Of a stretch of DNA of 64,000 bases, positions 1 to 14,500 are shown one piece after another (within the stretch, counting starts at the first letter, position 1; each line of letters starts with the position of its first letter). The translations under genes and the position numbers were made by a program. The notes under the pieces were generated by a model, which saw only the letters and a program-made list of their open reading frames with translations, did not search any database and had not been told where the DNA came from. The stretch comes from Antedon mediterranea. Its lineage: Eukaryota > Echinodermata > Crinoidea > Comatulida > Antedonidae. Location of the stretch: positions 19,070,922-19,134,921 of the forward strand of contig NC_092678.1 in assembly GCF_964355755.1 (NCBI RefSeq), given 5' to 3'.

Positions 1-1233
1 ATTTCCTATTTTACTACACGCATTGAGAGCTTGCTTATAATTAAAATGCGCTATTATAAAAAAAAAAAACTCTTTATTTACAATTCTGAGTAAAAAATGA
101 TCAGGTATAATTTTGTATTGATACAGTACCTAATAAAGTATTACGTGTCGATTGTATAATTAATAATCAATAATTATAATTGTTATTGTTAATTTCATCT
201 TTATTTTCCTTTTTTCAAATTATTAATCTAAAAATCTGGTTGAAAATGCATACTATGGGGCGCCGAAAGCAGCAAAGGTGTATGTGCGTTAAATGTGAAA
301 ATGGGTAGCCTATTATGCCTATTAGTAAAAATGTTATATAGGCTAGAATGCGATTGTGTTTTTTAAAGTATGTACATGCGTACATTTAAATATTTTATTT
401 AGATATGCCTATGGGTTTGGTGTCCATCCCCATTGCGTCTATTGCTCAAGTTACGTGATATACAGTGTAGCCTAGAACTACTATTAAATGGACACCTTTC
501 GACACAAGTGTCCTTTAGTATGGGTGTCCCCTGAATGAATGTTCCAATCTAACAATGCACACATCAAATATTGAGTTGTCACTTTTAGTTATAATGCAAA
601 GATGTCTACTACGGTATAGCTTTAAATAATTAGTTTATAGGCTCTTCTGGAAATCTAAATATGCAAATGAATATTAAAATTGTTCTATGCCAAACTACAA
701 TATATCATTCATCATCATTTTGCAATATGTATTTTTGTGTTTTATTGCAAGAAAATGTACAATTTAAAAAAGAGCTAACATTCGACTGTATCAAAGGAAA
801 GCTTACTGCAGAGAAAATAAAAGCAATGAGAGAGGTGAGGTAAAGTTCAATATTGACACTGATGACACATCATAGAGAGATTATGATTTATACTCTGTTT
901 GAATGTCAAATGTTTTGTCATATCGAAACACCGAAACACCCTTTAAAACACCATATTAGGAGACACTTGCTTGGTTCCGAAGTGTGCGTTTAGTGGTTTT
1001 ATCTATTCTATACTGTAGGCCACAAATTTGCGCTGATTGCTAGCTGCATTTGAGTGTGTTTCCATACGCGTTCGATAAATAAAAAATGAACGGAATATAA
1101 TAATAATATGGCGAAGCGCTTAGAAACAAAGAAACTCGCAATTCTGAATGTGAATCTAGCTAGTGTGCAATAAGCGTCATTAGGCCTAAGAACGTGATTA
1201 TTATTAAATAAATTCATCTGGTTCTGAATATAA

Positions 1234-1405
1234 TTAACTGTGAAAATATTACTTTAATGTTGAACCAAAAGATATACACAAATGGTATAAATATCTTTAG
1301 TGACGTTTCGTTGAGAAGTGTCAACGAAACGTCACTAAAGGTATTTACACCAATATTGTGTATGTCTTTTTTGGATCAACATTAAAGTAATTTTTCCCAG
1401 TTAAC
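1234..1405. mobile_element. Foldback MITE, almost fully palindromic
   Basis: The left arm (TTAACTG...GACGTTTCGTTGA) and right arm (TCAACGAAACGTC...CAGTTAA) are inverted copies over about 80 nt each, with a loop of only a few bases near 1316. Non-autonomous DNA transposon; no coding capacity. Confidence 0.75.
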
Positions 1406-3565
1406 GTATATTATTGTTTATAAGTATTACATAACTGAGCATCAGCTTTTTATCATTCGGTCTACAAGAAGGCTTCGGACAGAAAATAATAAAGAATGAA
1501 TGCATAGGTCTACATCAACTAGCAAATAACAGTGACGAACAGATTTCCACCACCCAGATTAGTTTTTAAAACCAAGAGACTAAAAACCCAATTATTTTTT
1601 TTTTAATTACATTTGTTTTCTGTAATTCTGGCGAATGGGTTGTGTTGTCTAAGCTTACCGTTGATAAATCAACCAATTAAATTTGTTTTATGTTGTAGGC
1701 CTAGGTCTATAGGCCTACTAGGCCTATTCTAAAAAGAGGTTGATGTTGTATTTTGTTGATTCTTGCCAATGATACATCGTAAGCCTACGACATACTGTAG
1801 CTGTGATTTGATCTTCAGAAATTACTGAAACGCAAGTTTACCGTCTTAGATTTGCAAAATCAACAGTTTTTGTAATTAAAAATAGTCGCCAAAAAGAATT
1901 CTAAGTAAATCTTTAGAAAACACCTTTTCTATTGTTTTATTCAAATTGACACTCATGAATACCAGGTTCTGCATCATTGATTTGAAATAGCCGCGTAAAC
2001 CACTGATTGAGTTAACGTCGGAAATCTGTACATATTATTCCAGTTATATGTATGATTTGTTGGTATTTTCTTTGTTTTGATTTAGCTGTAGAATGAGATA
2101 ATATGAATGTCGATGTATTGTGGAATAACTTATAACATATTAAACTGAAGAATATATAAAATAAACAAACAGTAGGCAGAAGGACAGTGTTCCGTAGGCC
2201 TAACTGTCGGCCATCCATCGGAATTTCTAAACGTAATATTACGTCTTGTGGTAACTCGGAATACCTCATGTTATTGTGGAATTTCTGAACGTCTTGTGGA
2301 ATGAATGCCTTCTCTAAAGGGAAAATGGAAAAGAGTTTTGTAGGCCCTATTAGGCCTAAGTAGATCAACTATTATTGATATACGGTCTCGGAAGCCTCCT
2401 GTGCAAGGTAGGATTGTTTGTTTGTTTATGCCGCCTCTGTAACGGACGTAACCGGTAAAAACAACATGCTCGTCATTTGAAATAATGTGTTCAATGTAGG
2501 CCTAGATGATTCTACTAGTCCATAGTTCACACTACCGTCCATATCGCTATCTATGATTGATAGTATTATTAATTTCAGTATTGTTTTCCGTATAAATACA
2601 GAATCTGCTCAAAATGATCGTCATTAGGCATATCTTATATTTGTGTTGCTGTTCAATCGTTCGTTTTCCCACTTTCTCCGTATAGTAAGCTGATAGTATT
2701 ATTAATTTCGGAATTGTTTTTCGTTTCAATCTTTTATTTCGGAATCTCTGGTCAATAGAAAAGTTCGAACAAATAGCCTACAAGTGACCGAATACAGTAT
2801 TTGTTGCTCTCATCTCAGAATACTATAATTATTATTCCCTCTGGAGAGATTTACATTGTCTAAAAAAACCTGTTAGTGGCGGTAATTTATAGCGCTATTG
2901 GTTTCGATTGAATAAAAATAAAAATAAAAATTTATATTGATCATACATTCCAATAATTATTGATCTATAGTTTGCCCTATGTTTCATAATTTTTGGGATT
3001 TTATTTGTGTCACACGAGCTTGTTGAAAATAAGCACTTATCAGTTCAAATTACACAGTAAAATCTCTATTCTTTTGTACACAAATTTTGTATATAGAAAG
3101 GCATTTTAAAAAGCTATGAAAAATAAACGGTGTGGTAAACAGTGTTATCAGATGACTAAATTTATTCAGCTTCAGATTTTTATTTTCATGCTATAGCAAA
3201 AATTATCCACCGTATATCCACCATCTTTTTTCACCTTCTAGGGAGTCACCAGACATATTAGGTTAAACTACTTAACTACTGAAAACAAGTTTTCCTGGTG
3301 TTTATGGCAGAATTTTGCCAAATTTTGTAGGCCTATTTGACCATATTAAGGGAAATTCATGTTTTTTCGTCTTGATTTCTTTTACAAATATTTGATTTAT
3401 GTACAATTAACCAGATATTATATTTAAAATTCATGCCTGTATCTGAACTTTATTACATCTGGGTGTGGCATTTTTACGTCGAAAAAAAACTTAATTTCAC
3501 CTTTCACTTTGATCTTTATTATTTAATGGAATTATTTCTGAAATAGTCGGCCTAATTCTATTGTT

Positions 3566-3935
3566 CTGTCTACACTATCAAACTAGTTTGACAAAAAAAG
3601 TGTGATGTGTCCAAATATGGTAGTGATATGACATCATCATGATGTGCATATAGGCACATAACATTTTTTGTCACATAAATTTCAGCCGATTCTCGGTACA
3701 ATAGCTATGCCTACTACTTACAGTAGGTCTATTCCCGATTTGTCATAGGAATATTTGGTAAATACTGCATCCCATGTGTTTCACGTGTATTTAGTTCTAA
3801 CCTAACCATAAACCTTACCTACTACAGGCACCACATGTGATATAAATGAGATGTTGTGTTGCAAAATATTCCTATGATACTTCGGAAATAGATAGTATGT
3901 GGAGATACAGCACTGGGAATCGACAGTGTAGACAG
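3566..3935. mobile_element. MITE with CTGTCTACACT inverted ends
   Basis: CTGTCTACACTATCAAAC at 3566 is inverted as AGTGTAGACAG ending near 3935. The left end and following AGTTTGACAAAAAA match the element at 26874-27042, so both are one family. The interior is longer here, so the right end may belong to a second, related copy. Confidence 0.55.
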
Positions 3936-5293
3936 AGCTGTAAAAAGTAGGCCTACACGTTTATTTAATGCTATATGAACTGATTCTGAACAAGTAGACC
4001 TATTGCGCATCTATATATAAATTTACGTAAGGGCAAACTTCGGTAAATTGCGCCTTACTTCTAGAATTTGTACTCGATGGTATATAAAGTTGGTTCGTAC
4101 TTTCGGTACTGATTTTAACCACCTGATGTAACCCTGTTTACTAATTAAATTAAGTTAGATAATTAGTTATTGACGATTAAAACGAATTTAGGTTCAACGA
4201 TTTGCCCCAAATAGAGGTGTTTTCCGATCGTGGTATACACTGTCTAATGGATGTCCATCTTGAAAAATACCCGCCACAAAAATGCGAGGAGGCTTCGCAT
4301 TTTCCTATCTCCTCCTACGATAATTGTTTTTAATAGCTGAAAACCGGTTGAACAGCTAGAGTACACCATCATAATGTTGAAGACAGGCCGATTTTCTTAA
4401 AAAAATACTATTTTGATAGATTTAATATACGTTTATACAAATGTATTGATTTGCGATGAATGGAACATCCCAATCTCTCAGTCTGCCAGAGTTTGGTTTA
4501 ACACAAGTAGGTAAATTTATGAGCCCCTGGTTTAACACATACGGTAGGTAAATATATGGGCCCTTTGAGAATAAACTTGCAATACTTTGACAATACTGTA
4601 AATACCTCATTTGAATCGAAAATTTCTTACTGTGAATGTTCGTACTGTTAGATGTAATATAAAAATATATACAAATAAACTTTATTACTGAGATTGTGGA
4701 TAGGCTGTACTGTTAGATATATAAACACATTATTATATACAAATAAACTTTATATTATACTGACAGTTCCTTCTCAACGTTTGTATTAATTAATAATTAC
4801 CAAAAATATAAACGTCGTAGTGGTGTATCGTGACATGTACTTTAATATTTCAATCGATTATGACAGTGACAGTTTTAACAAAGTATTATTTATTAAATCT
4901 CAAATGTTTTACTGTATTTAGAGGTATAGTATTTATAGGCCTATAAAACAAGAACAAAATATTTCGTTACTGAGTTGATAAAGAATATATTTAAAAATTA
5001 TTCCTCTTTGTACCTATCCGCTTTCCCATCCCTCAACCCTAATGTTACATACAAAACACAAATTGGGTTTCTTTAAATGAGGCCAAATCAAAAATTTGGA
5101 CTCATTTTGATAAGTTTCTCCTTCGGAAGTAATTCACAGGGTGCTAATTTTAGTTGACTACATAAATCATCGTGTCTATTTATTCGTTTCTGTAAACGAC
5201 AATGTATTATAGTCCTGCGGTACGTACATTTGAAATCACCAGTTTTGCTACGCTGAAATTACTGTTTATTCGAGAACCATCTGTGGGCACGAC

Positions 5294-5330
5294 CTAGATG
5301 GTACGCGAGCGAAGCGAGCGTACCATCTAG
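5294..5330. repeat. Perfect 13-bp hairpin with GC-rich loop
   Basis: CTAGATGGTACGC and GCGTACCATCTAG flank an 11-nt loop GAGCGAAGCGA. Likely the tip of a foldback element; a similar GC-rich loop occurs in the palindrome at 32501-32623. Confidence 0.6.
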
Positions 5331-6305
5331 TACATTAAATGAAGCTTTGAACTCAGAGTCCCAATTGCCGAAATAATTAATAATCATAAGGCGTTATTAA
5401 TTCTTTCCATATATTTTTTAGGAATTTATGAATTAAAATACATCATGATTTTACTTTTGTACGCGTCCGATTTGTCAGTTGGGTCTAGATTGCCTCCCAT
5501 GTGGTTAGGATATAACATTCATCATCTCCTTGTACGTGTTCATCCAACTTTCAAGTTTAGGCCTCGGTAGCATTTAGCATTAGTTCAATTCCCTTGCGGA
5601 TAGTGGCTCAAATAGTTGATATTGTACTAGATAGTGACTCATGACAAGGCACTAGGCTACTAAGTAATATCCATATTAATACATTAGAATAGTGGTCTGC
5701 ACCTGGGTATTTTTCTTGAGTCATCACGATAAAAAAAAAATTGACCCCAACAGTATCCGTCAAAATATTTAACTTATAAGCATCAAATTGTACAATTATT
5801 TCTAGTAATTCTAATACAAAAATTATTTAAAAACCGCTTCATCAAAAAAAAAAACACATGTCATTCTAACTGTTACGTAACCATAATTACTTTCTTTTGG
5901 GGTGGGGAGGGGGGTTGGGTGTGGGTGAGGGAGAGGGGGTGGGGGCTTAGGCCTACATATGTACAAATTTGAACTTCAAATCGTATAGGCCTAGACCTAC
6001 TTTTAGAATATATAGGGTTTAGTGGGCCTCTACAACAAGGATATGAGTTTGATTGAATGCTTTTTTACAGAGAGAGGTCATAATTGTCTAATGCATTATG
6101 TTGAGGTGACGCTATGAGTCTTACATACAAATAATGCTATAACAAGGGCACCTACATTACATTGAACGTGCAATTAGTGCATATTTGAGCCAAAAATAAA
6201 TTAGTTTCAATAAAGAAATTGCCATTGAAAAAGTTCAAGAACAAGTCGTTCGTTTAAAAGCTGCTTAAAAAAAGTTTATTGAGTATAATTATTATGCAAA
6301 TTATA

Positions 6306-6378
6306 CTCGTTAGCATATTATGTAAAATCCAGGGTAGCATTATGTAAAATCCAGGGTTAGCATTATGTAAAATCCAGG
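6306..6378. repeat. Three direct copies of a 22-bp unit
   Basis: GCATTATGTAAAATCCAGGG occurs three times head to tail, with one copy carrying an extra T. Short recent tandem expansion. Confidence 0.8.
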
Positions 6379-9308
6379 GTAGAATTAAATAAGTTAAATA
6401 AATGGTACCTAGATTGAAATATATTATCACGTAGGCCTATGCCTACATAAAAAAATAAGGCAAAAGCCTTATAAAAAAAAGCTTTTTCATACAATCATTC
6501 TACTTTCTACGCTTAATAGCCTTATGTTTTATTTGTAAATTAAACTAATGTTGAACGACTGAAACGGTTGAAAGAGACAGGTATGTGAGTTTAGGCCTAA
6601 ATAAAGTTAAAAGCCAGAGCTCTTTCAGTATCTTCCTCTTAGGTTTCTCTTCTTTTTAACAAAACTTGGCTTCAAATGATGTGCACTTTATATTTTGCAG
6701 TATGCATTTCAGATTCGATATTTTTTCGAAATTTGAATTAGGAATAACAAAAGAAAAATCTCACAGAAATAAAAAATTAAACATTATTTTATAAAGAATA
6801 TTTCATTTATTTTTGCAAGACACTTTTAAAACAGTCACTAACGTACTTTTTATACGGGACTGTACTTTTCATGCATAAGCTACCATACAGATATTTCATT
6901 ACGATGTTATGTCTACACTTTCAAAAGCAAAATAATAACAGTGGTTTAACCATACTACAATGTAGTTAAGTGTACAAGTAGGCCTATGCCTAAATAGATC
7001 ATCATGTGCACTTCTGGACCTGTTCTTGTGTTGCGTCGCTAGTGAAGTGAAAACTAGCTTTGTTTTTGCATCTGCCATCTCAGTGGCAACACATTTTTAA
7101 AAGGTGGTAGGCTACAAGTGAGGATTTTCTAAGAAATCACATTCCCATTTACATGGCCTTACAACATATGCATTTACAGTAATACTTTGTTTAAGTTACA
7201 TAACATTTTACATACAAATCATCAACCAGTGATAGTGTAAATTAAGTACAACCATCAATATTTCATTTCATTTGTATTTAATATTAATTTTTTATTTTAC
7301 TGTACAATGCATTGTAATAATAATACGAATTGTAAAATAGGGAGATAGCGGTCCGCGGACGGGTCTATTATCAAATAGGGGTGCTAATTTCTAAATAAAT
7401 GAGTCCTTTCTTTGGAGAGAGAGGGCTATTTTTGGTTTATCCAGGAAATTGGCACGCATATACTACAAACTCTACCGTAATTTAATAGCAATATATTGTT
7501 TCATATTTGAAAAAAGTAATTAAGTTATCAGGAAAAATGCAAAAATATTTGTAGGCCTACATCCTTTACCGAGTTTAGATAATGTAACAACAGTACTTAA
7601 ATAAAAGCGAACTTAAAAAAGAGAAGGAAAAAATAATATAAGTTATGTCCCCACCATTCCTTGAATGGATATTATAGATCTATAAATTAAAAGTACTGTT
7701 AAGCTTAAACGAAAATAAAAAGTACCACCCTCACCACCCTCCGAAACAATAAACGACAACACATATAAACGAAATATGATATGTTTTTATCGGTGTATAT
7801 TTAAGAAATTAACTATTTCAACTATTTAAAAAAAAATAATTTTCTACTGTATCTCCACTCTGTCTGAAAAGTACCATTGGGAGTTATTACTACAGATATT
7901 CGTAATTGAGGAAGTATTTAGTCACTTAGTATTTATTCAAATCGTATATATGCCCGTTATACCAACAGAAATTAGAAGACAAAAAATGATGTATTGTAAA
8001 TTAATTATTGCCTATCAAACTAATATGGTTTTTTGTAGGTCACATGTGAATAAGTCTCAAGAAATTAGTATAGCTTTTTGGAGGTCGATTATGTGAGTAA
8101 GTCTCAAGTTATAGGAAAGAACCTAATCATTATTAATCACTATTGCCGTATATTCCTCAATACTCTAGTTTGATTGCTCACGTATAAAGTTACAGTTAAA
8201 TATTTTACATAATTTTATTTATTTATTTAATGAAAATGTAACGACTAATTATACATTGTAAACGTAAATTAGTTTGTTAGTTTATTTTGTGCCTAATCTA
8301 CCTGGATAAACCGATATAGGCCGTTTCCATTCTGAGGAGGGGTAACACCACCCTACACGACAATGGTTTCGCCCTTGAGCAGCGACTCGTATAGACATAC
8401 ATTCCTCACGATTTAAAACGTAAATTGGCTTAGTAATCCATGGTATAACATGGTAAATTAATGAATATAATATATTTTAAAAATTGTTTATATAATATAT
8501 AGTAAAACAAATCTCTGATTTACAGCAATCAAATCTGATGTAAACTATTTATACATAGCAAAACGAATATGTACCATATTTATTTTAAAATAACATTATT
8601 TTTAAAAATAAAATTTAATTGCATTTTCTGTATAGTTTAAACAATATTCTGATTTACAGTTATATATGACTTTTTACATATTTACAAAATATATATATAC
8701 AGCAATTTTAAACAAGGTGAATATTCTACAGAAATACAATTTTATAGTTACTTACTGTATACATACTTTAGAATTATTAATCGTAGCATTAATGTTTGCT
8801 CATAACTTACTTGGATAAACAAAAAATGGCCTATTTTGTCTGATGAGTTACGATTACAAAAATAAAACTACCCTATCTATAAATGGTATACACTGTCATA
8901 AATCGATTAACATATCAATGAAATGTAGTAACAGTAGTATATAATAAAAAGGTTTGCATTCGATATGAGAGTGTTTGGGATCAGAAAGTATTACTGAATC
9001 TCATTGCTTATCTCAAAATCTATGACTCACAAACTCTTAGAGGGGACCTTGTTATTTTCCTTGATATATGATATAGTTCAAGAATGACCTAGCTTCAACT
9101 GACCTCAACCACTAAGAACATACATGATTCATGTTTGGGAACATTTTTTAAACCATGAATGCTAGATAGTTTCTGTGAATATTGTATTTTTAATATTGCA
9201 ACTTTCCAACTGTTTGGAGCTTAGTATTTTTATAATTGCAAATTCTTTCTGTTTTAATAATAAAGATCCTCTGTTAACAATTATATCCTTGATAATTTAA
9301 ATGTTAAG

Positions 9309-9440
9309 GCTCGACGATTTTCTATGTATTATTTTGGTCCCAAACTTTGGACTTCACTCTCAAATGAACTTTAAACAGAAATCTTCCTTTTCTAGTTTTA
9401 AATCTGATTTAAAACACAAAATGGTGTCAGAATATGCTAC
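9309..9440 (+). pseudogene. Decayed 3' end of a LINE reverse transcriptase
   Basis: Translation gives ARRFSMYYFGPKLWTSLSNE, then after a stop and frame change a KSDLKHKM block. The pattern (RR.S..Y.GPKLWNSLP.....S...FK..LK) is the usual C-terminus of CR1/L2/Jockey-group LINE polyproteins. Stops show it is dead. The 96-aa open frame at 9487-9777 lies in its AT-rich 3' tail and is not a gene. Confidence 0.5.
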
Positions 9441-11416
9441 ATAATTTTTCGCCGATCTTTTATCCTTATTTATTTGGTGGTGATACATGGCATTAAATCC
9501 TTCACCCTGGTATTCAATAATCTTCGCTACATTGTATCGTTATACTTGTTATTATACCATATTTAATTATATTTCATATTGTACTCTAATTGTTATCATT
9601 ATCCCTTTTATCATTATATTATATAATTGCCTGGTTTATCTTAACTTCTATAATTTAAATTTTTTATTTTTTTTTTTATTTTATGTACTTTCACTATTAT
9701 ATATTCATATTTTAGTCTACTGTAGCAATGTTAGTATACTCATAGGCATACGGGAGTCACAACTTCAAGTTCAGTGAACTTACTGTGACTTCCATCTACC
9801 CACATTTAATATATGTTATGTAAATGTAAATGATATATATATATATATATAAGTGAGTGGAAAAAAATAAATAAACGAATAAAAAAACGAAAACAAGTTT
9901 AACAACTGCTTGTATAGCAATGATTATCCCATTGATACCAGCCTAGATATTATTGCACTGCCAAACAAGATCTATAATCGGGTGCTGCAGTAGTTTCGAA
10001 CTTCAAGGTAGGCCAACTTTTGCAGAAAATCAGTTGGTGTCACTCTTTTTAGAGATGGTTCCCAGCTAGAAATTACTATATATTGGAAAACATGGTATCA
10101 TTTTATGCAAGATCTTGTTTTAATTTGTAACATGATGATATTTTTAATTGTAAATTGGTTTCAATGAAGTAACATAATTTTGCGTGTCATTGTCAAAATG
10201 AAAATATTGTCATTGTTGATGAACCTTTACCTTTCTTTCACTTTCTATCAATTATGACAAACTCATAAAACGTAACATATCCTGAATGTTGTATAAACAT
10301 TCATTTGGAAATGTGCCAAAATAAAAGACAAAAGTTTTGAACAAGTAATGTGCCACCCTTAAACTTTCAATTTCAATGACAAACGTTTCACAATAATTTC
10401 CATTTCCTTCAAACTACAATATGCTTTACTCATTCAAACAGTATAATTTGCATAATTTGCACATGATGAATTTTAATGAGCTATAAGCTAAGTGCCTGAT
10501 CATAACCAAAAGTGTGTTCTTTGTTACTTCAAACGTTGTGATAAATATTACCATGATTAATTTAAGTTCTATTGCACATTTTTATATAATAATTAATATT
10601 CATTTTTTTTTATCATAAGAGTTTATGGCCTAAACAAAAAATTCTTTCTTCCAGTTATCTTGTTTTTTGTCTTTTTCAATAAACAATTTCAAAGAACGTA
10701 ACTTGTGATTGACTTAAGGACAGAAATAATAAATTAATTAAATAAATGAAAAAGATAATAATATAATTATAAACCAGTTCTTCAGGCTATTTGTTTTCTA
10801 AAAATAATTTTGGAACTATTTTGTGCCTAGCTTTGTGGACTATCCCATTTCCAGATAGGGATATTTCAATTAAACATTTTTTTTGTTCTCTCACTTTTTG
10901 GGCTAATGTCAGTTTATCCAGCCATGTGGGACGCTTCCAACCCTACTGGTTGGTTTGTGAGATTTTCCTAGAAAGGCTTCAGCATTAGAAGGTATACAGA
11001 GTGCAAAGGGAATGAGCGTGTAAGGTGATTCTTTTTTGATATTATGTTGTATTTGTCCTTTATGCATTCAAGGTATTAAGGTTTTTCAAAAATTAAATAA
11101 TTTCAAACCAGGTCCAATGTGGTATTCTTTCAATTTTCCCTACTATTTTCTGGACTAGCCAGCTAAAAAAAAAAATGTTTTTTACTCAAGAAATATGTTG
11201 CTTTATCATCTAGCATAGTATATTAATGTTATATGTACCAATAAAAGTTCTTTTTTTCCTGCCAAACTTATTCGTTTTTTGCTGGATAAATGGAAACTAT
11301 TATATGGCACGCACAGTCTATTTCGTGCATAATTTCTAAGTCTCAAAGTAATCCTATGCTTAGAGTTGTTAGCGTTCTTCCAAACTTCTTCTTTTTTCTA
11401 GATAAATGGAAAAAAA

Positions 11417-11595
11417 TTATGATTTGGCATCAAATGGTTTGAGAACTTCAAAAACTGAGTGTAGAAGAGATGAATGGAGTAGGCTACTGTTACGTTGCTG
11501 TTCATTCCAAAGCATGTCTTCAATGCGGAAGCGGATTTTACTAAACCAGATATAGCAGGATCTGCATTCTTCTTTGTATTTTGTCTTGATAACTC
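11417..11595 (-). CDS. Terminal coding exon 10 (residues 1239-1297) and stop
   Basis: A 179-nt exon starting after tatttatattatag|GAGTTATC; its first two bases complete codon 1239 as glycine. It encodes KTKYKEECRSCYIWFSKIRF, resembling the C-terminal helix of con80 domains (EERL.KCR.CY.QL..I), then a polar tail ending FDAKS and TAA at 11419-11417. No clear AATAAA was found close downstream. Confidence 0.85.
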
Positions 11596-14500
11596 CTATA
11601 ATATAAATAATATTAGTTAGTAGTGATGACACTTTTAAAATGTTTATTTCAAAGATCTATAATAAATTTTCTCTGATATTAGAATGTCTCTTCAATAACC
11701 TGCACTAATAAGTAATCACTGGTTTACAATACACACTTTAGAAAGAACAAAAGTATGTTTAGAAAGCTTGGTTCCCACTAGAACGTAACGCAAGGACGTA
11801 AACGCAACGCAAGCGTTTTAACCAATGACAAGCGAAGTTATAGACAGTTAACAATCACAAGCGAATAAGCCATCGCTTGTGATTGGTCAATTCACTTGCG
11901 TTGCGTTACGTCCTTGTGTTGAGTCGCTAGTGGGAACCACGCTTAAGTAAAGATATACAGTGTTACTACTGTATAATTTGAGAGAAGTCGTGGAGAATAA
12001 TGGTAAACTGTAATGGGTATATTACAAATAGATGTTAATTGGACGAATAATTAATTTAGGCAGGTTGAATTAAAAAAAAAAAACACCAATGTAGATTGGC
12101 AACATTGCGAAGTACTAAAATGTTGTAGTACCTTTATGATGGTTCTTTTCCACTTCTTTGCCATACTTTTTGACCAGCAGCTGCACCAGTTCTACAGCAG
12201 CATCTAAGATAGAGTTGCTGCAGATATCAAACAAACGGTCCATCACAGGTAGAATTAATGCACTTAGTGATAATGTCCACTTTGCTCTGAAATTACAAGG
12301 CGACACAATTTCATTTTACTTCGGCTAAAATATGTTTATGTTTAGAATAAAATCTGCCAATCAGTGTGACAATCGAGCTCCTAAAACAACTATTTAGAAA
12401 TTGGTGTTCATCAAATGTATTTAGAAAATCACAAGAAAAAAATTGAATAACTATAAAAAAAAATATATGAAATAAACAATTATAAAATAATTGTAAATAG
12501 CATATCCGTTTATTCAATGACGTAAACAATTACTTCCTAATCCTTGTCTCTATGAGTCCTTTCAACATTTTACAATATTCTCATGCATAAGTTTAAATCA
12601 ATTTTTCCAGAACTCCGCATTTTTCCCCATTTATTTATGAATTTAAATAATACAATAAAGGTAAATCATTTTTTTTAAACATTTGCTGTTTACTTTTTGT
12701 ATTATGTATTTGCAAATTTAGCTTCTATTTTTAGAATATTTTTGTGTGAACTAATAAAGAAAATTCATATATAATAGTAATTACATGAAGGAAATTATAA
12801 TTGACATTATACATTAAAGTGAAAATCTATTAATTGGTAAACACTAAAAACATAAATAATGTTCTAACAAAATTAATACTATTAACATTATTAGGTGAAT
12901 ATAACTTCTGTAAATGCTATTAAAGTTTTATCCGAAAGTGATAAGCTGCAGAAAAGGCTAATCCTTCATATAATCCTCTATCCTCCTTGTCCATTTACTA
13001 ATCTCAAAGGACAGTCGGTTGATAAACAAACATCCTAGACAAACTGGCACAATTCCACTTTATAACCTACATGTGACAAAGTTTCTCAGACTTTCGTCTC
13101 ATTCCATTTGTTATGACTATATTCGATTTGTAATTTACCAATTTCTACAATGTTTATTGATTTATGAATAGTTTTAGTTATATTATTTATTTAAATTATG
13201 CAAATAAAGATTCAGAATGTAACGTGACAAATTGAAACAAAAACAGCAAAGAGATGAAATGAAGTTTTAAAACTTAAAGTAAAATGAAACCTTTTTAGAA
13301 TTCTTTCAAGGATGTTATACAATTACCTATGTTATGTTATACATTCATTATTTGTTATATTAATTTATTTAAACTATGATAATAATAATAATATAAAGAA
13401 AGACATTTATTTTGTACCTAGAGTGGATACATACAATTCGTAGCATGGTTTCATTTTTAAATGGCAAAGAAAACAATCATGATGTTTAGTAACATTTTTC
13501 AGACAATTGAAGTACGTTTTTGAAGCAGTTGTGAAAAAAATTGTATTTTTCTTGTTACAAAAATAGTGAATTTGTGTTTAAAAACCTTCCCTAACCCGCA
13601 AGCATAAAAAGTCACCAATTAAAAAAAAATTAGAAAACAGAGATTTGTTTGAGAGGTATGACATGGTACGAAAGAACACGTGGGGAAACATGCGACAGGT
13701 TTGATAATTAACACGCATCAACACTGTAGAGTCTTATATAGCTTTGAGGTATGAATTTCCTGTAGAGAAGTTTTGCCAAGAATTTGGTTTAAGTTCCGAC
13801 AGTGCTTGACAAATTCTTTCAAAAAGTTTCCACACATAAAACAAAAATATTTTTTTATGTACAGTATTCTATTTATTTTAAGCTGCTTAACTCTTTACCC
13901 ATGTTTTATGTATTCCAGTGTTTTATGTATGTACATAATCATATCACAAATTACAATAATATACCATGTAACTGAGTATATTTCCCACTATGAGAATTAA
14001 CAATCTGTATCCAGGGACCTAGCATACTTTAAAAGCTCTTCCTGATTTGAATAAACCAGATGAATAATTTTTCTAATACAAAAGAACAAATCTTGACAGC
14101 TGAAACAGGTTAAATGGCACTATAAAAAGTATAGATGGATTTTTTGTTGGAACGCTATCCAGTTTTCCTTGAGCAAGGTATAGCATTATAAGCATAAAGA
14201 CGATATTATTGACTGACTTTTTTTTAATTAGCAAAAACAAGAATCTTGCCTAAAATTTAGTTATTTGGAAACTTATATTTAGAAACTTATTAATTATATG
14301 AAGAAACCATGTTGAGAAAAAAAAATAATACCATGTCACTAGAGAAGGAAGAAAAGAAGGAAAAAAATAAGAAAAAAAAAACTTCACAAATTCTATGAGA
14401 CAATGATTTCATTTGTTATTTTTCAAATTGCTATCATTTGTTAGGACGCCAATGGAAACTTATTCTTCTGTGTAAAAGAATTGTAATTTTTGTACAGAAA

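Larger units (their letters stand above)
1..11416. other. 3' flanking intergenic DNA
   Basis: No convincing protein-coding exon on either strand. The short open frames here have AT-driven composition and no splice context or recognisable residues. The stretch holds the MITEs, hairpin, triplicated 22-mer and LINE tail listed separately, an AT dinucleotide run near 9835-9852, and a G-rich patch at 5898-5945. Confidence 0.6.

Noticed and set aside
6300-6380. CRISPR-like array
   Set aside because: Three directly abutting 22-bp copies without spacers in an animal genome; a simple tandem repeat.
9487-9777. 96-codon plus-strand frame rich in I, Y, F and L
   Set aside because: AT-rich sequence after a LINE tail; hydrophobic composition follows from base content and no signal or domain is recognisable.
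12940-13080. Possible LINE fragment reading KLQKRLILHIIL
   Set aside because: Too short and interrupted to separate from chance.
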